This document shows positions 22,806-35,300 of a stretch of 64,000 nucleotides of DNA, one piece after another. The notes below the pieces were generated by a model. The model saw only the letters and a program-made list of their open reading frames with translations, was not told where the DNA came from and did not search any database. The stretch is from the NCBI RefSeq assembly GCF_000327385.1, contig NW_008707966.1, forward strand, positions 7,189 to 71,188, written 5' to 3'. The DNA comes from Lottia gigantea (lineage: Eukaryota > Mollusca > Gastropoda > Lottiidae). Position numbers and translations under genes: made by a program. Within the stretch, counting starts at the first letter, position 1. Every line of letters starts with the position of its first letter.

Positions 22806-23904
22806 TAACAGGAATTCATCTGTTAATTATCACCCAGGTAAAAATTACAAGTTTTTTTATTCAGAATAATAAGTGAAATATGTCGTATTTGAGCCTTTAT
22901 TTCTGTTTTTCCAAAATCTACTTTTTTAATTGTAATCTGAAAAGTTTGCCTCTACATTCATGAGGCAAAAATCATGTTGTCCTTAAAGACAGTTATGTCT
23001 TTCATCGCAACGCTTCCGGTAGTCTTCAAAAATTAACCACTTTACCTTAAATAGGTGATATATTCAGCAGATATGTTTATATTTCTAATTTATTTAAAAT
23101 CTTTTCTTGTCAAATTCTGCATGAGGCATTTGTCTCATTTGCATTGATGTAGTTACGACCCTGCAATCCCGTTTTAATGACATTATTTTTTAACCAATCA
23201 TGTAATGTAGGACCCGTCTCTTGCTAACAATGAAGTATTGTGGGATAGCGAACCTGTCATATTGAATTATTATTCGCTCTATTCTATTTGCTGTAGTGTT
23301 AATATAAAATGTATGTATTTTATGGAAGATAATGTAATCAACCCGACATAAATTAATAATTATATAAAATTAGAATGTCTCAGTCTGTAGAAATAGAATA
23401 ATACTACATTAATGTCAAACTTGACTTTTAGAGACTTAAGCAAGATTTGTATATTTTAGAATTCGTGAGGTTTTGTAGAATTTTAGCACATATTCTGGTT
23501 CAATTCTATATACGATCTAGTTACGCTACAAGTACGATAGGTTCACGAATACATGTATGAAATTACGTACGAATAAAAATGAATTTTTGACTGCTCTTGA
23601 TAATTCGGACTGTTATTGAATTCGAATCAACGAATGAGTTAAGAATAATTCAGAATGTTTACGAATGGATTACGATGCCTGTGAATGCATTACGATTTTG
23701 TTACTAATTAACTAAGACATTTTTTATCGGGAGTTTGTGGCAAAAACATTGAACAGCTCAAAACTTTTGACACGAATTCCTGATAACTCAAGAATTGTAA
23801 GAACTAACTACGAATATATGCGAATCAGTTAACTTATAACCACTCGAATGCGAATCCTAAAATTTATCAATTCATGGCCTCTGTGGATGAATAGCATTAG
23901 ATAG
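22806..23904. other. Gene-free stretch with ACGAAT-rich patch
   Basis: Between 23520 and 23880 words such as TTACGAAT, ACGAATG and ATTACGAT recur in both orientations with irregular spacing. I cannot assign them to an element. The rest is unremarkable. Confidence 0.4.
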
Positions 23905-24245
23905 TATACACCATAAACCATCAATGCTTTTACATCTTCACAATCTATTACAAACTGCGTCTGATAACTTGACATCATTAGCCACTCTTCTTGAATTTAG
24001 CGATTGGATTGGATTGTATGCTAGCAAATACAGCCAATCAGAGACCTTGACAAAAAAATAATGGTTTATGGTATACAGACTTTCTGTCTAAATCTCTGAT
24101 TGGCTATATTCGGTGGTGAACTGTCCAATCAAATCGCTACATTTACTTCAGTGATGCATGGAAAGTGCTTAATGTTGTCAAGCATTTGATGCTGTTCGTA
24201 ATAGCTTGACATTGTGAAGATGTCCCTGATAAACTTGCAAAGTTT
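23905..24245. mobile_element. Long imperfect palindrome, foldback family E
   Basis: The left arm begins CATCTTCACAAT at 23934, passes ACTTGACATCATTA and GCGATTGGATTGGA, and ends ACAGCCAATCAGAGACC. The right arm (24090-24225) is its diverged reverse complement and ends AGCTTGACATTGTGAAGATG. The centre repeats a GGTTTATGGTATAC word that also occurs inverted at 23908. Non-coding foldback element. Fragments with the same end lie at about 16.42 and 41.9-42.0 kb. Confidence 0.75.
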
Positions 24246-25340
24246 ATAAAATCTCTTTACTATCACTGTAAAGCTAAGGAACATAGTACAGCTTGGTATC
24301 AATATAACATTTCATTCTTTGTGACAAAAGTAAAAACGTTGTAGGATTCGTATTCGCTTTATTCGAGTATAATTGAAATGGAAGAATGTGTCAAACTGGA
24401 ACATTTAAAAAAGAAAACCTGTCACTAACTGTCAACCAAATCTTTTTCAAATTAGTTTTTTCTATATAAAATATACAGTAGCTGTTATTGAAATGAGTAA
24501 TTAATTTAGCATCTATTTTACTTGATGTCATCACATTAAATATACTGGAAACATTGGGTACCGTCAGCATCTCGTTAGCTACCTAATACAGACGACGCTT
24601 TTCCTTCTAGCAAATTTTAGGGATTGGAAAGATGTCTTCAACTTTTTTAAGTGTATAGGGGACACTGATCGCATAACATTCCAATTATCAATCAGCCGTT
24701 ATTTAAACTAGTTGGTTTTTGCAAGTTTACTAAAATTAAGCGTCTTATTACGTAGCTAAAGCGAAAGGATTTTGGTTTCCCCCAAATCCACAATTCTAAT
24801 AAAAAAATCTATATAAGCCCCTGCACAGTAAATAGCCTTCAAGAATATTAATTTTTAGAATGATGAAATTACAGCTTACCTTGGAAACACAAATTTGACT
24901 ATCTATCGAAGCCCGTACATATCGTTGTGGCCTAGGCCAATGTTTTTATGAGACTATGTTCTGATCACCTTCTATCAGTAAAACCACCCGAGAAACGTCG
25001 ATTAGTTATTGACTATATAATATATCGTATCTCGACATCAATCTAGAAAATAAAGGCCATAACAGAGATGGTTATAGTCAAGTTTTATTATTCGCACGAT
25101 GTTTAGTCAACCATATATAAGTTAATACACTTTCTCCACTAGTTATCATCCTATCAAATCATCAAAGCTTTTTCACCAATTTCCTAGAGTCATAAAAACA
25201 ACCATAACTCAGGGGACAGTGAACGCTCCAAGAGTTTATTTGTTTTAGTGGAATTTGTTGATTTTTGCTGTCGTTTCTATTTGTTATTATTCTTCTACTA
25301 GAGTTAAATAATTGAGAATTTTTATCAATAAACATTGTCT
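24246..25340. other. Gene-free stretch with a family A fragment
   Basis: A left-arm family A fragment lies at about 24645-24775 ('TAGGGGACACTGATCGCATA', 'AAATTAAGCGTCTTATTACG'). Nothing else is recognised. Confidence 0.5.
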
Positions 25341-25344
25341 CTAC

Positions 25345-25605
25345 TTCCTACACAAAGATAACACTTATACTATGCTCTAAACATCATCTATACTTACAAA
25401 GATAACACTTATACTGTGCTCTAAACATCATCTATACTTACAAAGATAACACTTATACTATGCTCTAAACATCATCTATACTTACAAAGATAACACTTAT
25501 ACTATGCTCTAAACATCATCTATACTTACAAAGATAACACTTATACTATGCTCTAAACATCATCTATACTTACAAAGATAACACTTATACTATGCTCTAA
25601 ACATT
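25345..25605. repeat. 44-bp tandem array, left block
   Basis: Six nearly identical units built on 'ACAAAGATAACACTTATACT' followed by ATGCTCTAAACATCATC. It is the same repeat family as 26130-27335, from which it is parted by a retroelement tail. The near-identity of these six units suggests they are younger than the right block. Confidence 0.9.
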
Positions 25606-26090
25606 AAGAAAGACAAGACTGTTTCTAATCATTTCAACCTCGACGACCATTCAATAGACGATCTCGCCCTAATCCCAATTGAGCGTATAGAAATTGACTT
25701 GCCCGAAGATGAAACTACCAAATTCCGTCAATCTTGGGAAGCCCATTGGATTGAGACATTGAATACAGCAAGACCTATAGGACTAAATATTCATCATAAT
25801 ATAGGCATAGCACCCTTTGTTGTCCCGTTTAATACAAGCAGCAATCGAGCAAGCAAGATAGTTCATGTCCACTATAAGAGCCTTCAAGAGAAATTCCCCC
25901 ATGTCTATAAGCAGAAAATGATAGTTGCATATTCAAAAAATAAGAACTTAAATGATAATATTGTTCATAGTAAACTAAAAACAATCAGTACATAACAGAT
26001 ACTATACTTATTTTTTCTAATTTCAGATCAGAATAAGAACAGAAGAAAACCCAATATCAAGACCCTTAGTCCTAATTTCTAAATAAAGTG
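25606..26090 (+). mobile_element. Tail of a Penelope-like/GIY-YIG retroelement
   Basis: An open frame entering from about 25606 and stopping at 25995 encodes VSNHFNLDDHSIDDLALIPI and then EAHWIETLNTARPIGLN, the pattern that closes a GIY-YIG endonuclease in Penelope-like elements. It continues with IAPFVVPFNTSSNRASKIVH and ends IVHSKLKTIST. The second part resembles a segment that, as I recall, lies before the endonuclease in canonical Penelope-like proteins, so the order looks permuted. AATAAAG follows at about 26083. No reverse transcriptase core is present, so this is a truncated relic, set inside a tandem array. Confidence 0.5.
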
Positions 26091-26129
26091 TCTGCTCCAC
26101 CCTAGGCCTGTACATTTGGGAGAATCAAA

Positions 26130-27335
26130 CCCTCCCTTCCCCAAAATCTAAACATTACCTATACTTACTGAACAAAGATAACACTTATACTACACTAAAC
26201 ATTATCTATACTTACTGAACACTTATACTACACTCTAAACATTATCTGTACTTACTGAACACTTATACTACACTATAAACATTATCTATACTTACTGAAC
26301 ATTTATACTACACTATAAACATTATCTATACTTTCTGAACACTTATACTACACTCTAAACATTATCTCTACTGACTGAACACTTATACTACACTATAAAC
26401 ATTGTCTATACTTATTACACAAAGATAACACTTATACTACACTCTAAACATTATCGCTACTTACTGAACACTTATACTACACTATAAACATTATCTATAC
26501 TGACTACACAAAGATAACACTTATACTACACTCTAAACACAATCTATACTTACTGAACACTTATACTACACTCTAAACATTATCTATACTTACTGCACAA
26601 AGATAACACTTATACTACTGAACACTTATCCTACACTCTAAACATTATCTCTACTTACCGCACAAAGATAGCACTTATACTACACTCTAAACATTATCTC
26701 TTCTTACTGAACACTTATACTACACTAAACATTATCTCTTCTTACTGAACACTTATACTACACTAAACATTATCTCTTCTTACTGAACACTTATACTACA
26801 CTATAAACATTGTCTATACTTACTACACAAAGATAACACTTATACTACACTATAAACATTGTCTATACTTACTACACAAAGATAACACTTATACTACACT
26901 CTAAACATCATCGTTACTGACTGAACACTTATACTACACTATAAACACAATCTATACTTATTGAACACTTATACTACACTATAAACATTGTCTATACTTA
27001 CTGAACAAAGATAACACTTATACTACACTCTAAACATTACCTATACTTACTGAACAAAGATAGCACTTATACTACACTAAACAGTATCTAAACTTACTGA
27101 ACACTTATACTACACTCTAAACATTACCTATACTTACTGCACAAAAATAACACTTATACTACACTCTAAACATTTTCTATACTTACTGAACACTTATACT
27201 ACACTCTAAACACAATATATACTTACTGAACACTTATACTACACTATAAACATTATCTATACTTACTGCACAAAGATAGCACTTATACTACACTCTAAAC
27301 ATTATCTCTACTTACTGAACAAAGATAGCACTCAC
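26130..27335. repeat. 40-50 bp tandem array, right block
   Basis: Around 27 units of two interleaved types. The short unit is CTAAACATTATCTATACTTA then CTGAACACTTATACTACACT. The long unit has an extra ACAAAGATAAC insert. Divergence between units is higher than in the left block. Confidence 0.9.
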
Positions 27336-28354
27336 ACTCTTACTTTTTACTTACATTTTTACTTTGTACCAGTGCCCGTGCCTTCTGTTGAATAGTGACT
27401 AGTTTCTTGTCAATAGTAACTGGTTTCTTTTCATGTCTAAACTAATTACTAACTTAATTACTGAATAAACAGAACTGTATATGCCGCTATTTTAATATTA
27501 TCCCAGACAGTCGAATGTAAGAAATATGCTTCTAGATATACGAGCTTGTGAACATGATATAATGAGATAGGGTTGATGGAAATAGCCTCCAGACAGACGA
27601 AGCTATTGTTGGATAAAAACAACCCCCAGGGAGCTAGAAAACGTGTTAATCATGTACTATGTTTGGTGTGCTATTAACAACCAAATGATGATCTCAAATA
27701 AAAAGCATTGATTTTAAGAGATTTGCCTATTACACGATACGGACATATATTAAGCCTCGCTGATATCCATGGCTTATTGCTTCATTATCTTCCTGACGAA
27801 GGCGGTAACAGGCTGATTCTTCGCCTTTCATTGTTAATTTGTAAAGAAAGTATGACAAAACCATGTTTCTAAAGGTTTAGAATTAGATTTTTTACATCAC
27901 CACAATGTCATGCTATCTAGAACTCCTTTAAAAATTAGAATGAAAGACGAATATCTTTTTTCCGTCCATTTTTTTTTGCACACACGCTCTGTTTATAATA
28001 TCGAAGGGCCTTTGTGTAACGTCATAAAACGCTCAGATTTAGTTGAATAATTGCAAGATCCACATACATTTGATTAGAAATTGGAATGATGTAAATAAAT
28101 GCTATAGAAAACTTCTTAACAATTCCTTTATGGCTTATGAAATACAACGTGCCAAAACATAAAATACCATTATGCTTTTAAGACAGGATACTTTCAGTTA
28201 AAACCGGATTAAAGATTTATAAAGAAACTAATGTAATACATCCACGAAGTAATTCCCTGATTTTTTCACCCATAAAGAAAGATGTAAAATACTAAAAACT
28301 GAGCGGGCGGATTCCGAGTGAAAGATTCATTATCAGCTTTACTAATCCGTGAAA
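27336..28354. other. Gene-free stretch with a family A right arm
   Basis: At 27995-28130, 'AACGTCATAAAACGCTCAGA' to 'AGAAATTGGAATGATGTAAA' and 'TTAACAATTCCTTTA' is the right half of a family A MITE. No gene is visible. Confidence 0.5.
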
Positions 28355-28690
28355 CTCTTAAAGGTATACTACCTCTTGATGAACAAAATATTGAATTTGT
28401 TAAGCTTGCTTAAAATGAGTCTTTGTTCATCAGTGGACTTAACTGATGTCATAACTACAACAGAATCTCTCTATAATCAAACACATCCATAAAACTTACT
28501 ATAATCCATTCAACTAAGTAATTTGGAAACATGCTTAGAAGCGTGTTTAAATGATTACTTAGTTTAATAGATATATCGTTTTATAAAGAGATTCTATTCT
28601 TTAGTCATGGCACCTGGTAAGTTCAACTTATGAATATATACTCTTATTGACCAAGTTTGAGAATTTCAAATTTAATGTCATTAAATCCAA
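28355..28690. mobile_element. Foldback MITE, family C
   Basis: It begins CTTAAAGGTATACTACCTCT and contains AAAATGAGTCTTTGTTCATC, then AGTGGACTTAACTGATGTCA and 'ATGGCACCTGGTAAGTTCA'. It is highly similar to the 21.9-kb copy over most of its length. The right end is eroded. Confidence 0.7.
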
Positions 28691-30855
28691 TCAAATTTTA
28701 TAACTAAGATTTGTTTTAATGACAATAATGCCAGAGTTAGAGAGAACTCCCTAGTCGACCCAGACCAACTTTCTAATTTCTACATCTAAAGTAGTCCATA
28801 TCTTTCCTTTTTAAATTTTGGAGAATTACGCTATCTCATCTCCGAAATGAAGTTCTATAAGTCGAAAGAGCAAATATAGAACAAAAACCACCACCAAGAG
28901 TTTTACTATTGTTTTAGTTGTTCAGAAATTTGGTTTTATAGTTGGAATCCAACTTTTCATTCGATGAAATCTAAACATTTAAATTTTTGAACATATAAAT
29001 GAAATGAACTTTTTTTTCTTTTTTTTTTCGTTGTGAAATTTGTTCCTGAAGTGATAAAAATAAACATTTTCTACGGATTGTGAGATTTCTTACAAAGACC
29101 CGAACGTAGACCTACATTAGAAAGAATGATATCTTTAAAGAAGAAAAAGAATCTGTAGAAAAGTAATCCGTGGTTTAATAACCAGGATTAACGCCATTTT
29201 AAAGAGATGTTTTTTAAGTTAATTAAAACTTTCTCTATATGTGAAACTTTCAATCTTTTTTAGTATTCCTGTTGGACTTTAGATACACTTCTAAATGTCG
29301 GCTATAAGATCAAAGATTCTAATTTCAAGAGAAAAGAAAGTGTTAAATAGTTTCATCTTCTCAGACAGTGTTAGAATTCAGATATTACTCAATCGTATTG
29401 AACATCTTTTTTTAAATTTCAGTCTTATAAGTTAAGAAAGAAACATCTTATTTTTCAAGGAGAGTAACGAAAGTTCACGGGGATACTGTTTACCAACTGG
29501 TCCAAGACCAAACCTCTATATTCTATATTCCAAATTTTTACAGTTGAGCCGACTGGAATAATAAGGAAATGTGACTTCCACACGCTGATTTGTTCTGTAG
29601 TTTGCTTATTTGTAGCCTACCCTGAGATATTAACAATATGGACGGTTGAAGAATCGTGTTACAGCTAATTGGCTTTAAAAACCTATTATTATCTCATAAC
29701 CACCAACAATAGAACTACATGCAATCACCTGACATTTTGAAAGGAAAATTGAAACGCTTCACCGGAAATGACGTAAGTTGTATTCAACCGTTGTACAACG
29801 GCAAAAGCTGAAACAGGAAATGAATTTTTAGCCTTAAAGGGCTCTAGTCGTCTAAATACTCGCTGATGCAGTTTTTGAATTTTTTAAACCATTTCGAGTA
29901 AGAAATCTGGAGTTAAAATAAATGGAAAGAATTTGAATTTTCTCTTAAATTGACATAGTCGTTTAGATATTTACTTTACCTTGTTCTTGTGGAACCTTTA
30001 ATATGAAATACACGGGAGTCCACTGTATATAGAGGTTTGGAATGGCTACGTTGAGGCGGAAGTGACGACATTATAGGTTACAGATTATTACCGTGCGTTT
30101 ATCACTAATGATATCAGTAAATTCTGCAAAAAATATCTGCTTATAAGTCTAATAAGTAATACGGATAGTCAATATAAAAGCCTATTGTTGCTCTGGTTAC
30201 GTTTTCAAAATTTGGACAAGCGAACCTTCAAGTGCATATAGAAAGTAGCCTACTGAAGGAACGAAGGAGTCTCGATTCGGTTCACCGAAAAACAAGACAA
30301 AACTGTCCCACCAACCTTCCATCAAACTGTGCAGCTATGGCATTTCCCAAAACTGAGGAAGGTCCAGCCTTCAGTGCCTTGACTCTCCCCATCCCATCCC
30401 CAATTTAACACTCTCAAATTGTATTTTATATAGGGAAAGAAAAACACGTGAGAACCCTGCCCCGATCTTATGCTTCATAGTAACTTCACTGCTGTTGAGA
30501 TTTTTTTATTGTCATGTTTAATGTAGAAACTTGATTCCCTGAAGTATTCAGAAGTTTAAAATTGAAAGCAACAAGAAGAAATTAACAAGACCCTTGATAA
30601 AACTAAGATGTCGTCTAATGGCGAAGAGAAATCAGGATAAGTAGTCTTAATATTTATACAGCTAATATAATAATCGATACAGCTCTTAACTAATGTAATA
30701 AGTCAACGGAGACATCTTAATATAAACATTATAACAGACCCACATCTTACATTTAATGACTCGAATATTCAACATCCATTTATTCATTTTATTTATTAAT
30801 TTCACATGTACCCTACAAAATTAAGAAAGAAACAACAATTTGTACAAGATTAACA
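28691..30855. other. Gene-free stretch with one satellite-like monomer
   Basis: At 29535-29575 'TTTACAGTTGAGCCGACTGG' then AATAATAAGGAAA is a single copy related to the 40-bp satellite. Otherwise no feature is supported over 2.1 kb. Confidence 0.45.
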
Positions 30856-31182
30856 ACTTTTAATGGGACAGGTGTCATTTCTGGGGGATAATTTGGGTCT
30901 TAAATATTTGTAAATAGTCTTCAGAGATACTAAAATCGCATAATTCTTTAAAAAAAACACCTCAAACCAGGAATTTTACTTACTATTTCTATTTATGTTT
31001 TTCTGTATGTGGCAGAGTCTCAAGAAATGACGAGTCGTCATTTTAACATTCAAACGCGCATAATTCTAGGCATACATGGATTTGAGGCTAAAATTTTGAG
31101 AGTGAGCTGTGAATACTGTTACTGATTGGCTTAGATAAATAATCCAGTTTCTGAGAATGATTGATCAAAAAAATCCCTAAAA
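30856..31182. mobile_element. Foldback MITE, family B, near full length
   Basis: It contains 'TTTTAATGGGACAGGTGTCA', 'AATCGCATAATTCTTTAAAA', 'AAGAAATGACGAGTCGTCAT', then TAATTCTAGGCATACATGGA and 'CTGTTACTGATTGGCTTAGA'. The right-hand TTTAA end is worn. Confidence 0.7.
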
Positions 31183-32984
31183 GTCCTCGGTATTGATCTT
31201 TCCTGCATTATCCGTACGCTTGTCTTCTAGCCTATACTTGACCAAACATCTTGTCATTGATCTTTCCTAAATCATCGACACAATGGTTAGTTTCATTTAT
31301 ACGAGATGAAGAATGAAACAAACAAGTAAAAAAGGGACTACAACTAAAAGTTCACAAGGATCCTTTCTACCAGCTGATCCGTACTCATATGGCTTCAATA
31401 TTTCAACTCACGTCAAAATGCAAAATTTACCTCTTAGTACACCGCATGGCGTTGCCCGTTCTCATGAGTCATATCAGGTGCATAAAACTCCATTTCATTT
31501 TATTATGATAAAATTTGGGATAATAATTAACTTTGTTCAAATTCTAAAACATGACTGATTTGTTTGGTCAGGTATGAATTGATCTGGTTGTATCTAATTT
31601 TGATGACTTTTCTTTGATTTCGCCATACTTGAGACGATATTTTGGTTAACAGAATTGTCTTGCTTATACGGATTATTATATGTATTTTTGTCCAAGCGAG
31701 AATATTTCTTTCAGAAAATGGGTGCTAATATTAGTTTTTTGATTCGACTGAATGCCAAGTCATTATCAATAAAATGAAACAAAATAACAGACTGAAGATT
31801 CTAATGTCTTAAAGAGAGTGTAACTGTAAAACGGATTTGTAGATTCAATTCGCAATCATTCCAATTTTCAGTCAGACTGATTTTTCCTATTCCACTAATG
31901 CATCTTATGACGTCACCATCACAAAGGCCCTTAGACCTAGCACGCATGCAGCAAATAAAATAAAGCCGATTAACTTTTGGTAAAATTCAATTTTATGTTT
32001 TATTTGGACCACATAGAATTATCTTAAATACATTTTCAAATAAACGACTTTAATGCTTAAGATAAAGTTATTCTTGGACAATTTTAACTTTTAATTTTAT
32101 TTGTAAATTCGTTTTCCGCTCTTTTTAGACCATTATTCAGAAGATGAAGACAAACTTAGCCATATTAACTCGTAATTTCTATTCATGTCAGAGATCGCCT
32201 TACATCCTTTACATGGTTTCTGAAGGAAGATTTAAATCAAGGATGACACATCAATTTTGCAAAAAATGGAACATGAAATGAATTTCATATCAAACTTCTA
32301 CTCAGTTGTTCCTTCAGGAGGAAACAAAGATATCTATTTATCGTCTTGATAACGTTCACAGTAGGTTTTCCAAGCCATATTAGAACTATCCACACAATGG
32401 TGAAAATTTAACTTAATATTATGTCTTAGTGATAAAGCTTTAGACTCTTTTGTCATATATAGATTTGGCATGTGGTTTGAATGGAAAATAAGTTTTCAAT
32501 GACCATAAAGAGTAAAGAGTTACTTGTTAGTTGGTCCATACAAAGAGTAGAATTATCTCGAATGACTGGTTACTGATAATATTTAAGATTTAAAATAATT
32601 ATAATCTTTTTACTATAATTTTATTCGATTGATACGGAATTCATTAACAGCTTGCGATAGTGACATCAAAACATAGTCATAAAACGCTTAGAAGAACCAC
32701 AGACTTCTGACTGAAAATTTGAATGATGCAAATCGATGTTATCAATGTCCCGGTATATATTTAATGATTTTAGAAAAGCTTTTGACAATCTCTTTAACCT
32801 AGCACAATGTCTGGGTATCAGTTGGTGATAATTACCATCTATTACTCGTCACGTCTCATTATTCAACCACATTTCCAGTAGAATCGCTAAATTAAATCCT
32901 AACCAAAAACTTAATAGAGCTATCAGAAAAGCAATTTTTACACAAACTATACAATTTGTTTATCACTTAAAATAAGAAATATTC
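31183..32984. other. Gene-free stretch with MITE and SINE pieces
   Basis: A plus-oriented SINE S1 piece lies at 31430-31505 (ACCGCATGGCGTTGCCCGTT, then CTCCATTTCATTTTATT). A family A left arm is at about 31805-31930 ('ATCATTCCAATTTTCAGTCA', 'CTTATGACGTCACCATCACA'). A family A right arm is at about 32645-32800 ('CATAAAACGCTTAGAAGAAC', 'TTGACAATCTCTTTAA'). No gene was seen. Confidence 0.55.
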
Positions 32985-33055
32985 TGATGCCACGGCATGT
33001 GCTAACGGTCGGCTCACCTTATATGGTCCAAGAGCAGAGAGCTTCTCAGTCTGTC
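32985..33055 (+). mobile_element. Fragment of tRNA-type SINE S2
   Basis: 'GAAATATTCTGATGCCACGG' then CATGTGCTAACGGTCGGC matches the downstream part of the SINE at 58.02-58.2 kb. The tRNA-like head is absent. Confidence 0.5.
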
Positions 33056-33108
33056 CCAGATTTTTCCAGATTTACGATATTTCAAACTATTTCAATCTTC
33101 ATTTATGT

Positions 33109-33542
33109 GGACTCACTCCACTAAAACATTTTATGCAAATGATTGTATTTGTACAGGAATGTAGTCCAGGCTATTTTTAGAAATCTTCTTTCTCTCTCCC
33201 TTTTGGGGTTTTTGCCTGCCTTTTTTGGGGTAAAATTTGGTCTAGATTTGGTGAGATGATGAGAGACCTAAAGGCGGAAGGCTAATTCTAAAAATAGTCG
33301 TTTTGTGAAGTGCCAAACTCTAGCGGATGAGTATAACCGGTAGTAGTCTACTTTCAATTTTAGTAGCTCAAAATTTTCATGGTCATCATATAATGAATTT
33401 TTTAGGAGACATTGAGAATTGGTCAGGCTTTCATTCGACATATTGGAAAGCTTTCAACGAGATTTCTGGAAAAAGTTATAGAAGGTTGAATTTCGTGTTT
33501 TAACATGGGAAGAGATGGCAAATGAATTAGTGGAGTGAGTCC
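33109..33542. mobile_element. 434-bp DNA element with 16-bp perfect TIRs and ATGT duplication
   Basis: The left end is GGACTCACTCCACTAA (33109-33124). The right end (33527-33542) is its exact reverse complement, and weaker pairing (CATTT) continues inward. The four bases ATGT flank both ends (33105-33108 and 33543-33546), consistent with a 4-bp target duplication. The interior is non-coding. A diverged relative of its middle lies at about 60800-60910. The superfamily is not identified. Confidence 0.8.
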
Positions 33543-33639
33543 ATGTCAGTGATTCAAGGGAGGTAATGATATTAGCGACTGTCGAGTAAACAACAAGTTA
33601 CATTACATTCCCATCGTTCCCGACTCCTCTCCAGTCAAC

Positions 33640-35300
33640 TACTACATAATTCAGTCAAACATCATCAACATCTGTATCATTACTAACCTTTACTGTAAAC
33701 TAGAGTCAAACATCATCAACATCTGTATCATTACTAACTTGTACTTTAAACTAGAGTCAAACACCATCAACATCTGTATCATTACTAACTTGTACTGTAA
33801 ACTAGAGTCAAACATCATCAACATCTGTATCATTACTAACTTTTACTGTAAACTAAAGTCAAACATCATCAACATCTGTATTATTACTAACTTGTACTGT
33901 AAACTAGAGTCAAACACCATCAACATCTGTATCATTACTAACCTTTACTGTAAACTAGAGTCAAACATCATCAACATCTGTATCATTACTAACTTTTACT
34001 GTAAACTAGAGTTAAACACCATCAACATCTGCCTCATTACTAACTTGCACTGTAAACTAGAGTCAAACATCATCAATATATGTATCATTACTAACTTTTA
34101 CTGTAAACTAGAGTCAAACACTATCAATATCTGTATCATTACTAACTTGTACTGTAAACTAGAGTCAAACATCATCAACATCTGTATCATTATTAACTTG
34201 TACTGTAAACTAGAGTCAAACACCATCAACATCTGTATCATTACTAACTTGTACTGTAAACTAGAGTCAAACATCATCAACATCTGTATCATTACTAACT
34301 TTTACTGTAAACTAGAGTCAAACACCATCAATATCTGTATCATTACTAACTTGTACTGTAAACTAGAGTCAAACATCATCAACAACTGTATCATTACTAA
34401 CTTGTACTGTAAACTAGAGTCAAACACCATCAACATCTGTATCATTACTAACTTGTACTGTAAACTAGTGTCAAACATCATCAACACCTGTATCATTACT
34501 AACTTTTACTGTAAGCTAGAGTCAAACCCCATCAACATCTGTATCATTACTAACTTGTACTGTAAACTAGAGTCAAACATCATCAACATCTGCATCATTA
34601 CTAACTTTTACTGTAAGCTAGAGTCAAACGTCATCAACATCTGTATCATTACTTACTTTTACTGTAAACTAGAGTCAAACATCAACATCTGTATCATTAC
34701 TAACTTTTACTGTAAGCTAGAGTCATACACCATCAACATCTCTATCATTACTAACCTTTACTGTAAACTAGAGTCAAACACAATCAACATCTGTATCATT
34801 ACTAACTTGTACTGTAAACTAGAATCAAATACCATCAACATCTGTATCATTACTAACTTGTACTGTAAACTAGAGTCAAACACCATCAACATCTGTATCA
34901 TTACTAACTTTTACTGAAAACTAGAGTCAAACATCATCAACATCTGTATCATGACTAACTTTTACTGTAAACTAGAATCAAACATCATCAACATCTGTAT
35001 CATGACTAACTTTTACTGTAAACTAGAATCAAACACCATCAACATCTGTATCATTACTAACTTTCACTGTAAACTAGAGTCAAACACCATCAACATCTGT
35101 ATCATGACTAACCTTTACTGTAAACTAGAGTCAAACATCATCAACATCTGTATCATGACTAACGTTTACTGTAAACTAAAGTCAAAGACTATCGATATCT
35201 GTATCATGACTGTAAACTAGAGTCAAACACTATCAATATCTATATAAATACTGAAATCTACTATAAATTTAAGTTAAACACTATCAATATCTGTATCATA
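33640..35300. repeat. 51-bp tandem array (about 32 copies), dimeric higher-order unit
   Basis: The unit is ACTAGAGTCAAACATCATC, AACATCTGTATCATTAC, then TAACTTGTACTGTAA. Units alternate between an ATCATC...TTTTACTG type and an ACCATC...TTGTACTG type through much of the array, giving a 102-bp dimer. Because 51 is divisible by three and the unit has no stop in one frame, a 392-codon open frame arises (33739-34917). It has no promoter, codon or domain support and I do not call it a gene. Confidence 0.95.

Noticed and set aside
33739-34917. 392-codon open frame on the plus strand
   Set aside because: It lies wholly in the 51-bp array. The unit length is a multiple of three and the unit lacks stops in this frame, so openness is automatic. 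No domain, start context or splice evidence.
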